Program-made: the position numbers and the translations under genes | The notes under the pieces: model-generated | Seen by the model: the letters and a program-made list of their open reading frames with translations, nothing else | The model's database searches: none | Told to the model about the DNA's origin: nothing | In this document: piece by piece, positions 18,409 to 26,716 of the stretch | How positions within the stretch are numbered: position 1 is the stretch's first letter | Layout: each line of letters starts with the position of its first letter | Source of the DNA: DYRB01 sp963845265 | Lineage (GTDB): Bacteria > Pseudomonadota > Gammaproteobacteria > Chromatiales > Chromatiaceae | DNA length: 64,000 bases | Reading direction: 5' to 3' | NCBI GenBank assembly: GCA_963845265.1 | Contig: CAWJRN010000012.1 | Coordinates: 186,001 to 250,000 of the forward strand

Positions 18409-19007
18409 GCCTTGCCGAGCCTCCCATAGATGGTCTGCGCGGTCGGGCGCGGCAGGCCTGGGTTGTGGTCCAGCCAGGCCCAGCCGATGCCGCCGGGGTT
18501 GCCGCCATAGAGCGGGTCGCCGAGCAGCGCCTCCAGGGTGTAGCCGATGAGTGTGGAGAGCCAATGGTCGCCACTGCGGCTCTGGCCGATCCGGACCAGC
18601 AGGTCCTCGCGAACACCCGGGGCCAGGTCGGCGAAGGGCTGGCCATCGCCCTCCTGGGCCAGCTCATCCAGCCAGCCGACGCCACGGAGGACGAAGCTGC
18701 GGGTCTCGGGGTCCAGGTCCGGGTCGGCCAGGACGCCGTCCAAGTAGGCGGTGGCACGGATGTCGCTACTGCCCGGCGCACCGGGCTCGGAAGGCAGCAG
18801 GTGGTCCTGCACCGCGACCAAGGTGCGCCATTGATGGGCGTCCAGGACCTTCCTGCTTGGGGCCTGCGACTCTGGATCGACGGCGAGGGCCGGGGTGGCG
18901 GCGGACAGTGCCGCCAGTGAGGTGCGACGCAGGAATTCGCGTCGGTTCAGCGTACCGTCACCTTTGGTGGGTGCGCCGAAGTCCGCCGTCGATGTATCTT
19001 CCTTCAT
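18405..19007 (-). CDS. gluconate 2-dehydrogenase subunit 3-like protein (Tat-exported)
   Basis: 200 residues from ATG 19007. A Tat signal is present (LNRREFLRRTSLAALSAATP). The mature part (AHQWRTLVAVQDHLLPSEPG... WLSTLIGYTLEALLGDPLYG... GWAWLDHNPG) fits the subunit-3 family, whose members carry a GMC flavoprotein partner across the membrane. The stop overlaps the GTG of the GMC gene, which confirms co-translation. No cytochrome c subunit is present here, so the electron acceptor is unknown. It ends the minus-strand run that starts at parE. Confidence 0.8.
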   Translation of the reverse strand: MKEDTSTADFGAPTKGDGTLNRREFLRRTSLAALSAATPALAVDPESQAPSRKVLDAHQWRTLVAVQDHLLPSEPGAPGSSDIRATAYLDGVLADPDLDPETRSFVLRGVGWLDELAQEGDGQPFADLAPGVREDLLVRIGQSRSGDHWLSTLIGYTLEALLGDPLYGGNPGGIGWAWLDHNPGLPRPTAQTIYGRLGKA

Positions 19008-19035
19008 GGCCCTCGCCTGTGTGTTGGCACCGCGG

Positions 19036-20922
19036 TCAGACCTCTGCCAGGTCGCCCTTTGCCTGGAGCCAGGCGCGACGATCGGCGGCGCGCTTCTTGG
19101 CCAGGAGCATGTCCATGAGCCGACCGCTGACATCGCTGTCTTCCACCGTGAGCTGGACCAAGCGGCGCGTATCCGGGTGAATGGTGGTCTCGCGCAACTG
19201 CATGGGGTTCATCTCGCCCAGGCCCTTGAAGCGCTGGACATTGACCTTGCCCCTGATCTTCTCGGCGGCGATGCGGTCCAGCACGCCCTGGCGTTCGGCG
19301 TCGTCCAGGGCATAGTAGACCTGTTTGCCCACGTCGATGCGGTACAGGGGGGGCATGGCGACATAGACATGGCCCTCCCCCACCAGGCGCGGGAAGTGCT
19401 TGAGGAACAGGGCGCAGAGCAGGGTGGCAATATGGGCCCCGTCGGAGTCGGCGTCCGCGAGGATGCAGACCTTGCCGAAGCGCAGCCGGGTCAGATCGTC
19501 GCTGGCCGGGTCCACGCCGATGGCCACGGCGATGTCGTGGACCTCCTGGGAGCCCAGGACCTCCGCCGGGTCGACCTCCCAGGTGTTCAGGATCTTGCCG
19601 CGCAGGGGCATGATGGCCTGAAACTCCCGGTCGCGGGCCTGCTTGGCGGAGCCGCCGGCGGAGTCGCCTTCCACCAGAAACAGCTCGGTACGGTCCGGGT
19701 CGCTGGCGGTGCAGTCGGCCAGCTTGCCCGGCAGTGCGGGACCAGACGTGATCTTCTTGCGCACCACCTTGCGCCCGGCCCGCAGACGCGCCTGGGCGGC
19801 ACCGATGGCCAGATCGGCGATGCGTTCGCCCTCGCCTGTGTGTTGGTTGAGCCACAGGCTGAAGGCGTCCTTGACCACCCCGGAGACGAAGGCGGCGCAC
19901 TCCCTGGACGACAGCCGCTCCTTGGTCTGGCCAGAGAATTGGGGCTCGATGAGCTTGACGGAGAGGATATAGGAGCAGCGCGCCCAGACATCCTCCGGGG
20001 CCAGCTTGACCCCGCGCGGCAGCAGATTGCGGAACTCGCAGAACTCGCGCATCGCCTCGGTCAGCCCGGTGCGCAAGCCGTTGACGTGGGTACCCCCCTG
20101 GACCGTGGGGATCAGGTTCACATAGCTCTCGGCCATGGGATCCCCGCCCTCGGGCAGCCAGGCCAGGGCCCAGGACGCACCCTCGTTGGCGGACTCCAGA
20201 TTGCCGACGAAGGGGTCGGCGGGGATCAGCTCCAGGCCGCTCAGGGCCTGGGCCAGGTAGTCCTTGAGGCCGTCCTGGTAGCACCAGCTCAGCTCCTCGC
20301 CGCTGGCCTCGTCGCGAAAGGAGACCTCCAGGCCGGGGCACAGCACGGCCTTGGCCCGTAACAGGTGGGTCAGGGGCCGGACAGCGAACTTGGGGGTATC
20401 GAAGTACTTGGGGTCCGGCCAGAAACGCAGGGTGGTCCCGGTGTTCCCTTTGCCAACCGAGCCGATCTCCTCCAGGTCCGAGGACTTGTCCCCACTGGCG
20501 AAGGCCATGTTGTATTCCTTGCCGCTGCGCCGCACCCAGACCTCCAGGTGCTTGGATAGCGCATTGACCACCGACACGCCAACCCCATGCAGGCCGCCGG
20601 AAAAGCGATAATTCTCCGCCGAGAATTTGCCCCCGGCGTGGAGCTTGGTCAGGATCACCTCGACCCCAGGCAGACCCTGCTGCGGGTGCATGTCCACCGG
20701 CATGCCCCGCCCGTCGTCGCTGACCTGGAGGGATCCGTCGCCGAACAACACCACGGCGATTTTGCGCGCATGGCCGGCCAGGGCCTCATCCACGCTGTTG
20801 TCGATGACCTCCTGGGCCAGGTGGTTCGGTCTGGTGGTGTCGGTGTACATCCCCGGGCGCTTGCGCACCGGGTCGAGGCCACTCAGGACCTCGATGGCTG
20901 AGGCGTCGTAGTTGCCGCTCAT
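19036..20922 (-). CDS. parE: DNA topoisomerase IV subunit B
   Basis: 628 residues from ATG 20922 (MSGNYDAS), the usual length for ParE; the frame upstream to 20982 is not needed. The GHKL ATPase domain has the QEVIDNSVDEAL helix (Glu38, Asn42) and the lid motif GGLHGVGVSVVNAL. The transducer domain follows, then the TOPRIM motif EGDSAGGSAKQARDR and the metal-binding DADSDGAHI. The C-terminal QRFKGLGEMNPMQL motif is intact. With ParC it decatenates chromosomes; parC is not in the window. It lies 28 bp upstream of the Tat-protein gene on the same strand and is divergent from xseB. Confidence 0.97.
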   Translation of the reverse strand: MSGNYDASAIEVLSGLDPVRKRPGMYTDTTRPNHLAQEVIDNSVDEALAGHARKIAVVLFGDGSLQVSDDGRGMPVDMHPQQGLPGVEVILTKLHAGGKFSAENYRFSGGLHGVGVSVVNALSKHLEVWVRRSGKEYNMAFASGDKSSDLEEIGSVGKGNTGTTLRFWPDPKYFDTPKFAVRPLTHLLRAKAVLCPGLEVSFRDEASGEELSWCYQDGLKDYLAQALSGLELIPADPFVGNLESANEGASWALAWLPEGGDPMAESYVNLIPTVQGGTHVNGLRTGLTEAMREFCEFRNLLPRGVKLAPEDVWARCSYILSVKLIEPQFSGQTKERLSSRECAAFVSGVVKDAFSLWLNQHTGEGERIADLAIGAAQARLRAGRKVVRKKITSGPALPGKLADCTASDPDRTELFLVEGDSAGGSAKQARDREFQAIMPLRGKILNTWEVDPAEVLGSQEVHDIAVAIGVDPASDDLTRLRFGKVCILADADSDGAHIATLLCALFLKHFPRLVGEGHVYVAMPPLYRIDVGKQVYYALDDAERQGVLDRIAAEKIRGKVNVQRFKGLGEMNPMQLRETTIHPDTRRLVQLTVEDSDVSGRLMDMLLAKKRAADRRAWLQAKGDLAEV

Positions 20923-21049
20923 GGCAGGTGGGTTGGTTCCTCGGGCTGGCGGGTGGCAGATCGCCCCGTTCCCAGGGGCCAATGGGGCTCACAATTGACC
21001 CCTTTAACCGCGTTACGTTACCGTACCAGTAGAGGCAGACACAAACCCC

Positions 21050-21379
21050 ATGACACCCAAAGCCGTACCCCCCGCAGACATGACACCCGCTGTGCCGGCA
21101 TCGCCGGACGCACCAGCCCAGGCCCCACGCAAGGGCAGGAACCGGAACCCAGCCCCGGTTGATGCACCCAGCTTCGAAGACCATCTCGCCGAGCTCGAAG
21201 CATTGGTGGACACCCTCGAACGGGGTGACCTCAGCCTGGAGCAATCGCTGGCCGCCTTCGAGCGAGGTGTCCTGCTCACCCGCACCTGCCAGAAGTCCCT
21301 GGACGCCGCGGAGCAGAAGGTGCGCATCCTCACCAGCGCCACCGAAGGCGCCGAACCGGAGCCCTTTTCCCATGAGTGA
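21050..21379 (+). CDS. xseB: exodeoxyribonuclease VII small subunit
   Basis: 109 residues, longer than the usual ~80 because of a Pro/Ala-rich N-terminal extension of about 40 residues. The core SFEDHLAELEALVDTLERGD, then LSLEQSLAAFERGVLLTRTC, is the coiled-coil XseB domain that wraps around XseA. A later start at the second Met (residue 11) is possible. It overlaps ispA by 8 bp, a common arrangement in gammaproteobacteria. Its partner xseA is 5 kb away on the other strand. Confidence 0.93.
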   Translation: MTPKAVPPADMTPAVPASPDAPAQAPRKGRNRNPAPVDAPSFEDHLAELEALVDTLERGDLSLEQSLAAFERGVLLTRTCQKSLDAAEQKVRILTSATEGAEPEPFSHE

Positions 21380-22265
21380 GGCAGAGCTGCGAGGCTTTAT
21401 TGCGCAGAGCCAGGCGCGGTGCGAGGCGGCCCTGAAGCGCTGCCTGCCCGCCGCTGAGATTCACCCAACCCGGCTGCACGCAGCCATGCGTTACGCGGCC
21501 CTGGGGGCTGGCAAGCGCATCCGCCCAGCACTGGTCTATGCCACCGCCCAGGCCATCGGTCTGGCACCCGAGGCGGTGGACAGCGCAGCCGTGGCGGTGG
21601 AGCTGATCCACGCCTATTCCCTGGTCCACGACGACCTGCCGGCCATGGACGACGACGACCTGCGCCGGGGTCGCCCGACCTGTCACAAGGCCTACGACGA
21701 GGCAACGGCAATCCTGGTAGGCGATGCCCTACAGACCCAGGCCTTCCAGGCCCTAGCCCTGGACGAGGGGCTACCCGTAGCGGTCCGGGTCTCCATGATT
21801 GCCACCCTGGCCCGCGCCAGTGGCTCGCGTGGCATGGCCGGTGGCCAGGCGCTGGACCTGGCCGCCGAGGCCCAGCCCCCCGACCTGGCCATGCTGGAGA
21901 ACATCCACATCCACAAGACCGGTGCCCTGATCCGCGCCGGGGTGCGCATGGCGACCCTGCCCCAGACCGACCTGGACCCGCAGGTCGCCGAGCGCCTGGA
22001 CCGCTATGCCAAGTGCCTGGGGCTCGCCTTCCAGATTCGCGATGACATCCTCGACGTGGAGGGCGAAAGCTCGGTCATTGGCAAGACCAGCGGCAAGGAT
22101 CAGGCGCAGGAGAAGGCCACCTACCCTGCCCTGATGGGACTAGGACCGGCACGCGAGGCTGCTGAGGGCCTGATCGTCGAAGCCCTGGGGAGTCTCGAAG
22201 GCATGGGTGAGGCATCCAACCCTCTGCGGTGGGTGGCCGACTACATGATCCAGCGGGATCGCTAG
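21372..22265 (+). CDS. ispA: farnesyl diphosphate synthase / geranyltranstransferase
   Basis: 297 residues from ATG 21372. The first aspartate-rich motif is VHDDLPAMDDDDLRRGRPT and the second is FQIRDDILDVEG. The chain-length region AYSLVHDD and the KTGALIRA and GKDQAQEKATYP motifs are intact. It condenses IPP with DMAPP and GPP to FPP, the precursor of quinones, undecaprenyl phosphate and carotenoids. It is translated with xseB. In related genomes dxs often follows; here the next gene is folE2 instead. Confidence 0.95.
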   Translation: MSEAELRGFIAQSQARCEAALKRCLPAAEIHPTRLHAAMRYAALGAGKRIRPALVYATAQAIGLAPEAVDSAAVAVELIHAYSLVHDDLPAMDDDDLRRGRPTCHKAYDEATAILVGDALQTQAFQALALDEGLPVAVRVSMIATLARASGSRGMAGGQALDLAAEAQPPDLAMLENIHIHKTGALIRAGVRMATLPQTDLDPQVAERLDRYAKCLGLAFQIRDDILDVEGESSVIGKTSGKDQAQEKATYPALMGLGPAREAAEGLIVEALGSLEGMGEASNPLRWVADYMIQRDR

Positions 22266-22478
22266 CAACTCCCACAAGCCGGTTGCGCTTGCCCAGACCC
22301 CCGCCGTCCCGGATAATGATCGGTCCCCGAAACGCGACCTTGTCGCGACCCGAGCCGCAGCCCGAGCCCGCCGTTCTCCAAATGAAAGGCCCTCCTGTTC
22401 ATGCCCTTGTCCGACGGCATGCCAGCCCCTACCTTCGTGCCGAGTCCGACCCCCAACGCCCCGCGAGGAAACACTCCC

Positions 22479-23321
22479 ATGGAGTCAGCGCTGAAGTCCA
22501 CCCCCGCCGTCGCCTGCATCGCCGATGTGCAAGGCAGCGCCGATAGCCGCCGTATCGCCATCGACAAGGTGGGCATCAAGGACATCCGCCACCCGGTGCG
22601 GGTGCGGGATCGTAACGAAGGAGAGCAACATACCGTCGCCACCTTCAACATGTACGTCTACCTGCCCCATAACTTCAAGGGGACGCACATGTCGCGCTTC
22701 GTCCAGATCCTGAACGGCCACGAGCGCGAGATCAGCGTGTCGTCGTTCAAGGAGATGCTGCGCGAGATGGCCGAGCGACTGGAGTCGGAGGCGGGCCACA
22801 TCGAGATGCGCTTCCCCTACTTCGTCAACAAGCACGCCCCCATCACCGGGGTGCAGAGCCTGCTCGACTACGACGTGACCTTCATCGGTGAAATCCGCAA
22901 GGGTAAGCCGGTGATGTATATCAAGGTGGCGGTGCCGGTCACCAGTCTGTGCCCCTGCTCGAAAGAAATCTCCGAGTTCGGGGCCCACAATCAGCGCTCC
23001 CACGTCACCGTGCAGGTGCGCAACCGCGGCTTCATGTGGATCGAGGAGATCATCGACATCGTCGAGGGTCAGGCATCCTGCGAGCTGTTCGGGTTGCTCA
23101 AGCGCCCGGACGAGAAGTACGTGACCGAACGCGCCTACAACAACCCCAAGTTCGTCGAGGACATGGTGCGCGACGTGGCCGGTCTGCTTAACGACGACGA
23201 GCGCGTCGGGGCCTATGTCGTGGAATCGGAGAACTTCGAGTCCATCCACAACCACTCCGCGTATGCCCTCATCGAGCGCGACAAAGAGGAAGAGGCCCGA
23301 GTGGCCGAGGCATCCCTTTAG
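22479..23321 (+). CDS. folE2: GTP cyclohydrolase FolE2 (type IB)
   Basis: 280 residues from ATG 22479 with AGGA upstream; the frame opens at 22401 but that start has no ribosome-binding site. The active-site stretch SLCPCSKEISEFGAHNQRSH has the catalytic Cys and metal-ligand residues. ESENFESIHNHSAYALIE near the C-terminus is also diagnostic. The enzyme makes dihydroneopterin triphosphate for folate (and queuosine-type) synthesis and works with metals other than zinc, so it often substitutes for FolE under zinc limitation. I see no clear Zur operator upstream. Confidence 0.95.
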   Translation: MESALKSTPAVACIADVQGSADSRRIAIDKVGIKDIRHPVRVRDRNEGEQHTVATFNMYVYLPHNFKGTHMSRFVQILNGHEREISVSSFKEMLREMAERLESEAGHIEMRFPYFVNKHAPITGVQSLLDYDVTFIGEIRKGKPVMYIKVAVPVTSLCPCSKEISEFGAHNQRSHVTVQVRNRGFMWIEEIIDIVEGQASCELFGLLKRPDEKYVTERAYNNPKFVEDMVRDVAGLLNDDERVGAYVVESENFESIHNHSAYALIERDKEEEARVAEASL

Positions 23322-23458
23322 TACCCTGTTTCCCCCTAAGTCAGGCTAAAATCGGCGGAAATAATCTTTATTGATCGCAAGCGGTTATAACAGAAACCTG
23401 AATTTGGGACTAGAATTTAGGCAGAGACCTATCGGAGATAGACACGGGCGTAAAGACG

Positions 23459-24124
23459 GTGAATACCAAAAGGGCCATGATTGCCGCACTGCTGGTCGGG
23501 GGGCTTGCCCTCTGGTTGTTGGGGGACGATGACCAGCCACCCCCGCCCGAGGACGCAACCGCACCGGCGGCACCCCAGCGGCCGACCGCCCGGCTGCCCC
23601 ACCGCACGCCGACACCAAGCTACGACTACCCCATTGCGGCCCCGCCGCAACCGTACCGGGACACGGCACCCTGGGCGAGTCGCCGGCCAGTCCCCGAGTT
23701 CGCGCCCTTCGACTCGCCACCTCGGGACAGATACCAGGCCGACGCCTGGCCCGGTGGGAACGTCGAAGCCTATCGCTTCCGCCCCCTGACTGAGCGCGAC
23801 CGGCAACGCATGGGTAGCCCGGAGGCGCTGCCCTACCGATCACCCGCCACCGCAGCCCAGGGCTACGCCGCCGGCCCCCTTACGGGGCCCTGGGAGCGCG
23901 ACTATCGCGTCCGCACCTATGTACCTGGGCCGGACGACAACGGTCGCTACCCGCGAGACCAGCGGATCTATCCCTGGGAGGCGGAGCCTGACTATGCCGA
24001 GCGCTGGGATCAACCGCCCAGGGTCCGGCCAAGACAACCCCGGCAGCCAGACTGGCAACCACCCTCTCATCGCATGTACCCAAGCCTCGACTGGGCCTCT
24101 GACCGCACCTTGACCGCACGCTAA
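23459..24124 (+). CDS. membrane-anchored Pro/Arg/Tyr-rich protein of unknown function
   Basis: 221 residues, GTG start. One N-terminal membrane helix (KRAMIAALLVGGLALWLLG) is followed by a long low-complexity periplasmic tail rich in Pro, Arg, Tyr and Trp (DYPIAAPPQPYRDTAPW, YRFRPLTERDRQRMGSPEAL, RVRPRQPRQPDWQPPSHRMY). There is no known domain. The codon usage matches the core genes and the frame is uninterrupted, so it is probably real. It might be an envelope-associated adaptor, but nothing in the sequence proves that. Confidence 0.6.
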   Translation: MNTKRAMIAALLVGGLALWLLGDDDQPPPPEDATAPAAPQRPTARLPHRTPTPSYDYPIAAPPQPYRDTAPWASRRPVPEFAPFDSPPRDRYQADAWPGGNVEAYRFRPLTERDRQRMGSPEALPYRSPATAAQGYAAGPLTGPWERDYRVRTYVPGPDDNGRYPRDQRIYPWEAEPDYAERWDQPPRVRPRQPRQPDWQPPSHRMYPSLDWASDRTLTAR

Positions 24125-24149
24125 AAAAAGTTGGTCCAGCCTGGCGACC

Positions 24150-24205
24150 GCCTGCGGGAGCGCTGCCTCGGCGCGACCGGGCGAAGCGGAGCGAGCTCGG
24201 CGGCC
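24150..24205. repeat. intergenic GC-rich repeat, family B copy 1
   Basis: A segment reading ctcggcgcgaccgggcgaag recurs in reverse orientation at about 30890-30940 and, less exactly, at about 35096-35130 (cgcccggtcgcg... gcgctcccac). It appears only between genes. Confidence 0.5.
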
Positions 24206-24399
24206 CAGGCCGGCCAGGGGCGTCCGCCCCCGGCATCGTCGCGGCGAGGTCCCGCTCCCACAAAGAATGTTACCTGCTCATTTCAATGACTTGGCCATCG
24301 CCCTGGACAGAAAAGGGCTCGATGCGCTCCTGTGAATATGTCGACCGTCGCGGTAAGCGTCGGCCACCTGAGGTCATTGCCGCCGCCTGGTCAGCGGAC

Positions 24400-24640
24400 T
24401 GCATTGGCATCCTGCCGTTCGGCAATGGCGGCACAAGGCCGAGCGCGACCTGGCGTCCGCCATCCGACTCCTGGCTGGCGAGCCGCCCTTTCTCGACACC
24501 GCCGTGTAACCACTGCCAGCAGGCGGCCGAAAAGGCCCTCAAGGCATTCCTCGCGTCTTGGGACCGACCACTGCGTCGGGGTGCACGAGCTGGTCCTGCT
24601 GGTGTCCCGGCTCTCATCGCAGCGGGGTCGGCAACGTGAA
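24400..24640 (+). pseudogene. HEPN-domain protein remnant
   Basis: Frames in succession give AERDLASAIRLLAGEPPFLD, a TAA, then HCQQAAEKALKAFLASWDRP and VHELVLLVSRLSSQ. The AERDL...HCQQAAEKALKAFL pattern is the HEPN fold found in minimal nucleotidyltransferase (MNT)/HEPN toxin-antitoxin pairs. At least two frameshifts and a stop break it, and no MNT partner is adjacent. Confidence 0.6.
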
Positions 24641-25060
24641 AACACCCACAAAGTTAACATGCCGGCGCGGCAGCCCACCTGTGGCCAAACTTGAGCCAGT
24701 GTCGCTAAGGCATTGCCCCGGAAGCGCGGAACCTGCCTTGGCCACAGGTTATCCACCGAGGTGACCCCAGCCAATGTGGACAACCATTCGGGATAGCGGG
24801 CAGTCGCCTCCTCCGCGAGTTGCGTACGTTCAGAGCACCTGACCTCTACGCTGGCGTCGGTCTGAGAAAGCCAGTGTTTTGTCTCGTTCCCACGGTCCCC
24901 GTGGGAACGAGGGGGGCGAGCGTCTCAAGTTGAGCAAAGACGCTCAGGCAAGGGTGGCAAGATCCCGGGTCGTCGATTACCCTTTCCGTGGACGCGGGGA
25001 TCGGCCCCACGTCTGTCGTTGTTTACTTTTCATCTCGAAACGATCATTAGGGAGAATAAC
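24641..25060. other. intergenic with one DnaA-box-like site and a palindrome
   Basis: It contains a TTATCCACC at 24749-24757 (not part of the duplicated 290-bp element) and the palindrome at 24883-24911. No gene is supported. Confidence 0.4.
24883..24911. repeat. palindromic REP-like element
   Basis: A perfect 12-bp inverted repeat (ctcgttcccacg / cgtgggaacgag) around a 5-nt loop. This sequence type is a common dispersed palindrome in gammaproteobacterial intergenic DNA. Confidence 0.7.
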
Positions 25061-25333
25061 ATGACGCGCGAAACGATGAGACGTTACACCATCGGCGCCC
25101 TGCTCGCGGCCGGCTGCGTAGTGGTGCTGGGCAGCGGTACGGCATTGGCGGAATCGGCCTGTAAGGGCATGCCCCAGAGCGGCTGCGAGAAGGCGGCCGA
25201 CTGCGTCTGGGTCGGCGGCTACGAGAAGAAGGACGGCAAGAAGGTCGCTGGCTACTGCCGGACCAAGTCCAAGGGTGGGGCCTCCGGCGAGAAGGCCGAT
25301 AAACCTGCAACCACATCAAAGGACAAAAAGTAG
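25061..25333 (+). CDS. small secreted Cys-containing protein
   Basis: 90 residues from ATG 25061, with agggag at ideal distance. The signal peptide ends at ALAES. The mature region has the pattern CKGMPQSGCEKAADCVWV and then KKVAGYCRTKSK: four Cys spaced C-x7-C-x6-C-x18-C, followed by a Lys-rich tail. The SACKG..C..CVWV-GY pattern recurs in many proteobacterial proteins, but I know no function for it. It is followed by its own terminator, so it is monocistronic. Confidence 0.7.
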   Translation: MTRETMRRYTIGALLAAGCVVVLGSGTALAESACKGMPQSGCEKAADCVWVGGYEKKDGKKVAGYCRTKSKGGASGEKADKPATTSKDKK

Positions 25334-25366
25334 TCACAGGAGGCCTGTTCGCCCAACAGGTTCGCA

Positions 25367-25402
25367 GCCGCCGGCGGAAACTTCGCCGGCGGCCGGTTTT
25401 TC
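25367..25402 (+). terminator. rho-independent terminator after the small secreted protein gene
   Basis: A 10-bp stem (gccgccggcg / cgccggcggc), 7-nt loop, then cggttttt. Confidence 0.85.
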
Positions 25403-25672
25403 GTTAGCTCATCTTTGGCATTTCGGCCGCGCGTTCCGCCCAAAAACCCCGTTTTTCCGCGCTCGCGCGACGCTCGGATCCTACCAGATCAACATTTTAG
25501 TGAAGATGGAGTGCCCAAGGTCGCCACCGAAAATTTGTAACCGACTGAAATAACGTGGAAGTTCTCGGAAGGGTGCCAAAGATGGGCTAACCCAGACAGA
25601 GCCGAAAAAAAACGGCCCAGAGAGGCCGTTGGCGTACTGCTTCGCGGGAGGGTTCCCGGCGCGGCCTCGGGG

Positions 25673-25900
25673 TTAGAACCCAATCATCTCGGCGTGCAAC
25701 CCCTGTCCACGAACTGCAAGAACGATGGCGCTCGGTCGCAGGGCCTCGGGGTCGTAATCGACCAGCATCAGGTGACGCGCCTTCTCGTGTACGCAGGCGC
25801 TGTAGATGCCCTGTTCGTCCCCAAGGGCTCGCTCCAAGGCATGGATGTGGCGGTCGTCCAGGTTCTCGTCGATATGGATCACGATGTCGCTGGTATGCAT
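25673..25900 (-). CDS. small HMA-like (ferredoxin-fold) protein, paralogue 2
   Basis: 75 residues from ATG 25900 with GGAG upstream. It is 68% identical to the protein at 11970-12197 with no gaps, including the shared ending LHAEMIGF and the single YSAC Cys followed by HEK. As there, the CxxC of true metallochaperones is absent. The surroundings differ completely between the two copies, so the duplication is old or the flanks have been rearranged. Function unknown. Confidence 0.75.
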   Translation of the reverse strand: MHTSDIVIHIDENLDDRHIHALERALGDEQGIYSACVHEKARHLMLVDYDPEALRPSAIVLAVRGQGLHAEMIGF

Positions 25901-26023
25901 GGATACAGACTCCGGTCAGAACGTGGATTGGCATTTACAGGTCTAGCCCATCCAAACGAAACCGCAAACAGGACGATTACATGGGATTTCACGACCGGAG
26001 AGCGCAACAAGTCCTCCCAACGA

Positions 26024-26053
26024 CGGTGGATAAGCGAAGCGCATCCACCGAAG
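26024..26053. repeat. REP-like repeat, family A copy 1
   Basis: The palindromic unit ggtggataagcgaagcgc followed by atccacc is found again at 33601 (reverse orientation), 40502 and 47097. Confidence 0.75.
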
Positions 26054-26056
26054 GCA

Positions 26057-26659
26057 CTAATCGGTCGCCCCCCGGACACCAGCCTGCGACGCCTCGATGC
26101 GCTCGGCAACCGCGACCCCAGACAGCCACAACAGAGCCGCCTCCTCCCTGGGGGCCAAGTCCCCCGCATTGACGAGCAGGATGCCGTCCGCCACCGGCCA
26201 GGTCACCACCTGGGATTCCCCGGACTGGTCCTTAGGCTGGTTGGTGTCGCCCTCACCCAATTGCCTCACCACAGAGGCTACCAGTTCCTCATGGACATCC
26301 TGGCGATAGGCCAACTTAGCTGCCCTCAGGTCCAAAGCCGAAAAAAAGAAGCTCAGAGCCTCCGCGGGCAGACGACCGAAGGCGCCAATACGAGCGTTAC
26401 AGACCCGGTCCCCGAAGGGGGTCGGTGCGTCGAAGCACTGGAGTTCGACGTCCGGCAGGCGGGCACGGATGTCCTCCTCACGCAACCCGGAATTCATGTC
26501 TGTGAAGGAGAAATCCACGACCGGGCGACCAAATAGTGGCAGCAACACCAGATCGGTGCGCCTCTGACCGTCAGTCGTCAGCAGCAACCAGACTAGGGGC
26601 CCGCCAACCAACACCAGGGCCATCAGGGTCTTGTAGGAGCGCGGAAGGGCTGTATTCAT
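26057..26659 (-). CDS. membrane-anchored protein of unknown function
   Basis: 200 residues. One N-terminal membrane helix (YKTLMALVLVGGPLVWLLL) is followed by a periplasmic domain with two Cys (ELQCFDAPTPFGDRVCNARI) that could form a disulfide. FGRLPAEALSFFF and HEELVASVVRQLGEG suggest a compact alpha/beta domain. I do not recognise the family. It is 58 bp downstream of xseA on the same strand and may share its transcript. Confidence 0.6.
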   Translation of the reverse strand: MNTALPRSYKTLMALVLVGGPLVWLLLTTDGQRRTDLVLLPLFGRPVVDFSFTDMNSGLREEDIRARLPDVELQCFDAPTPFGDRVCNARIGAFGRLPAEALSFFFSALDLRAAKLAYRQDVHEELVASVVRQLGEGDTNQPKDQSGESQVVTWPVADGILLVNAGDLAPREEAALLWLSGVAVAERIEASQAGVRGATD

Positions 26660-26716
26660 CGATGGAATCGTCCTGCTATACGAAGAAGTTGTCAGTTGGC
26701 AGTTTTCAGTTGCCAG

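Noticed and set aside
18895..20361. Long plus-strand open frame antisense to parE
   Set aside because: It is the shadow of parE in GC-rich DNA; no ribosome-binding site and no family.
24749..24757. Single TTATCCACC as a third copy of the DnaA-box element
   Set aside because: The surrounding 150 bp do not align with copies A and B and the other two boxes are missing.
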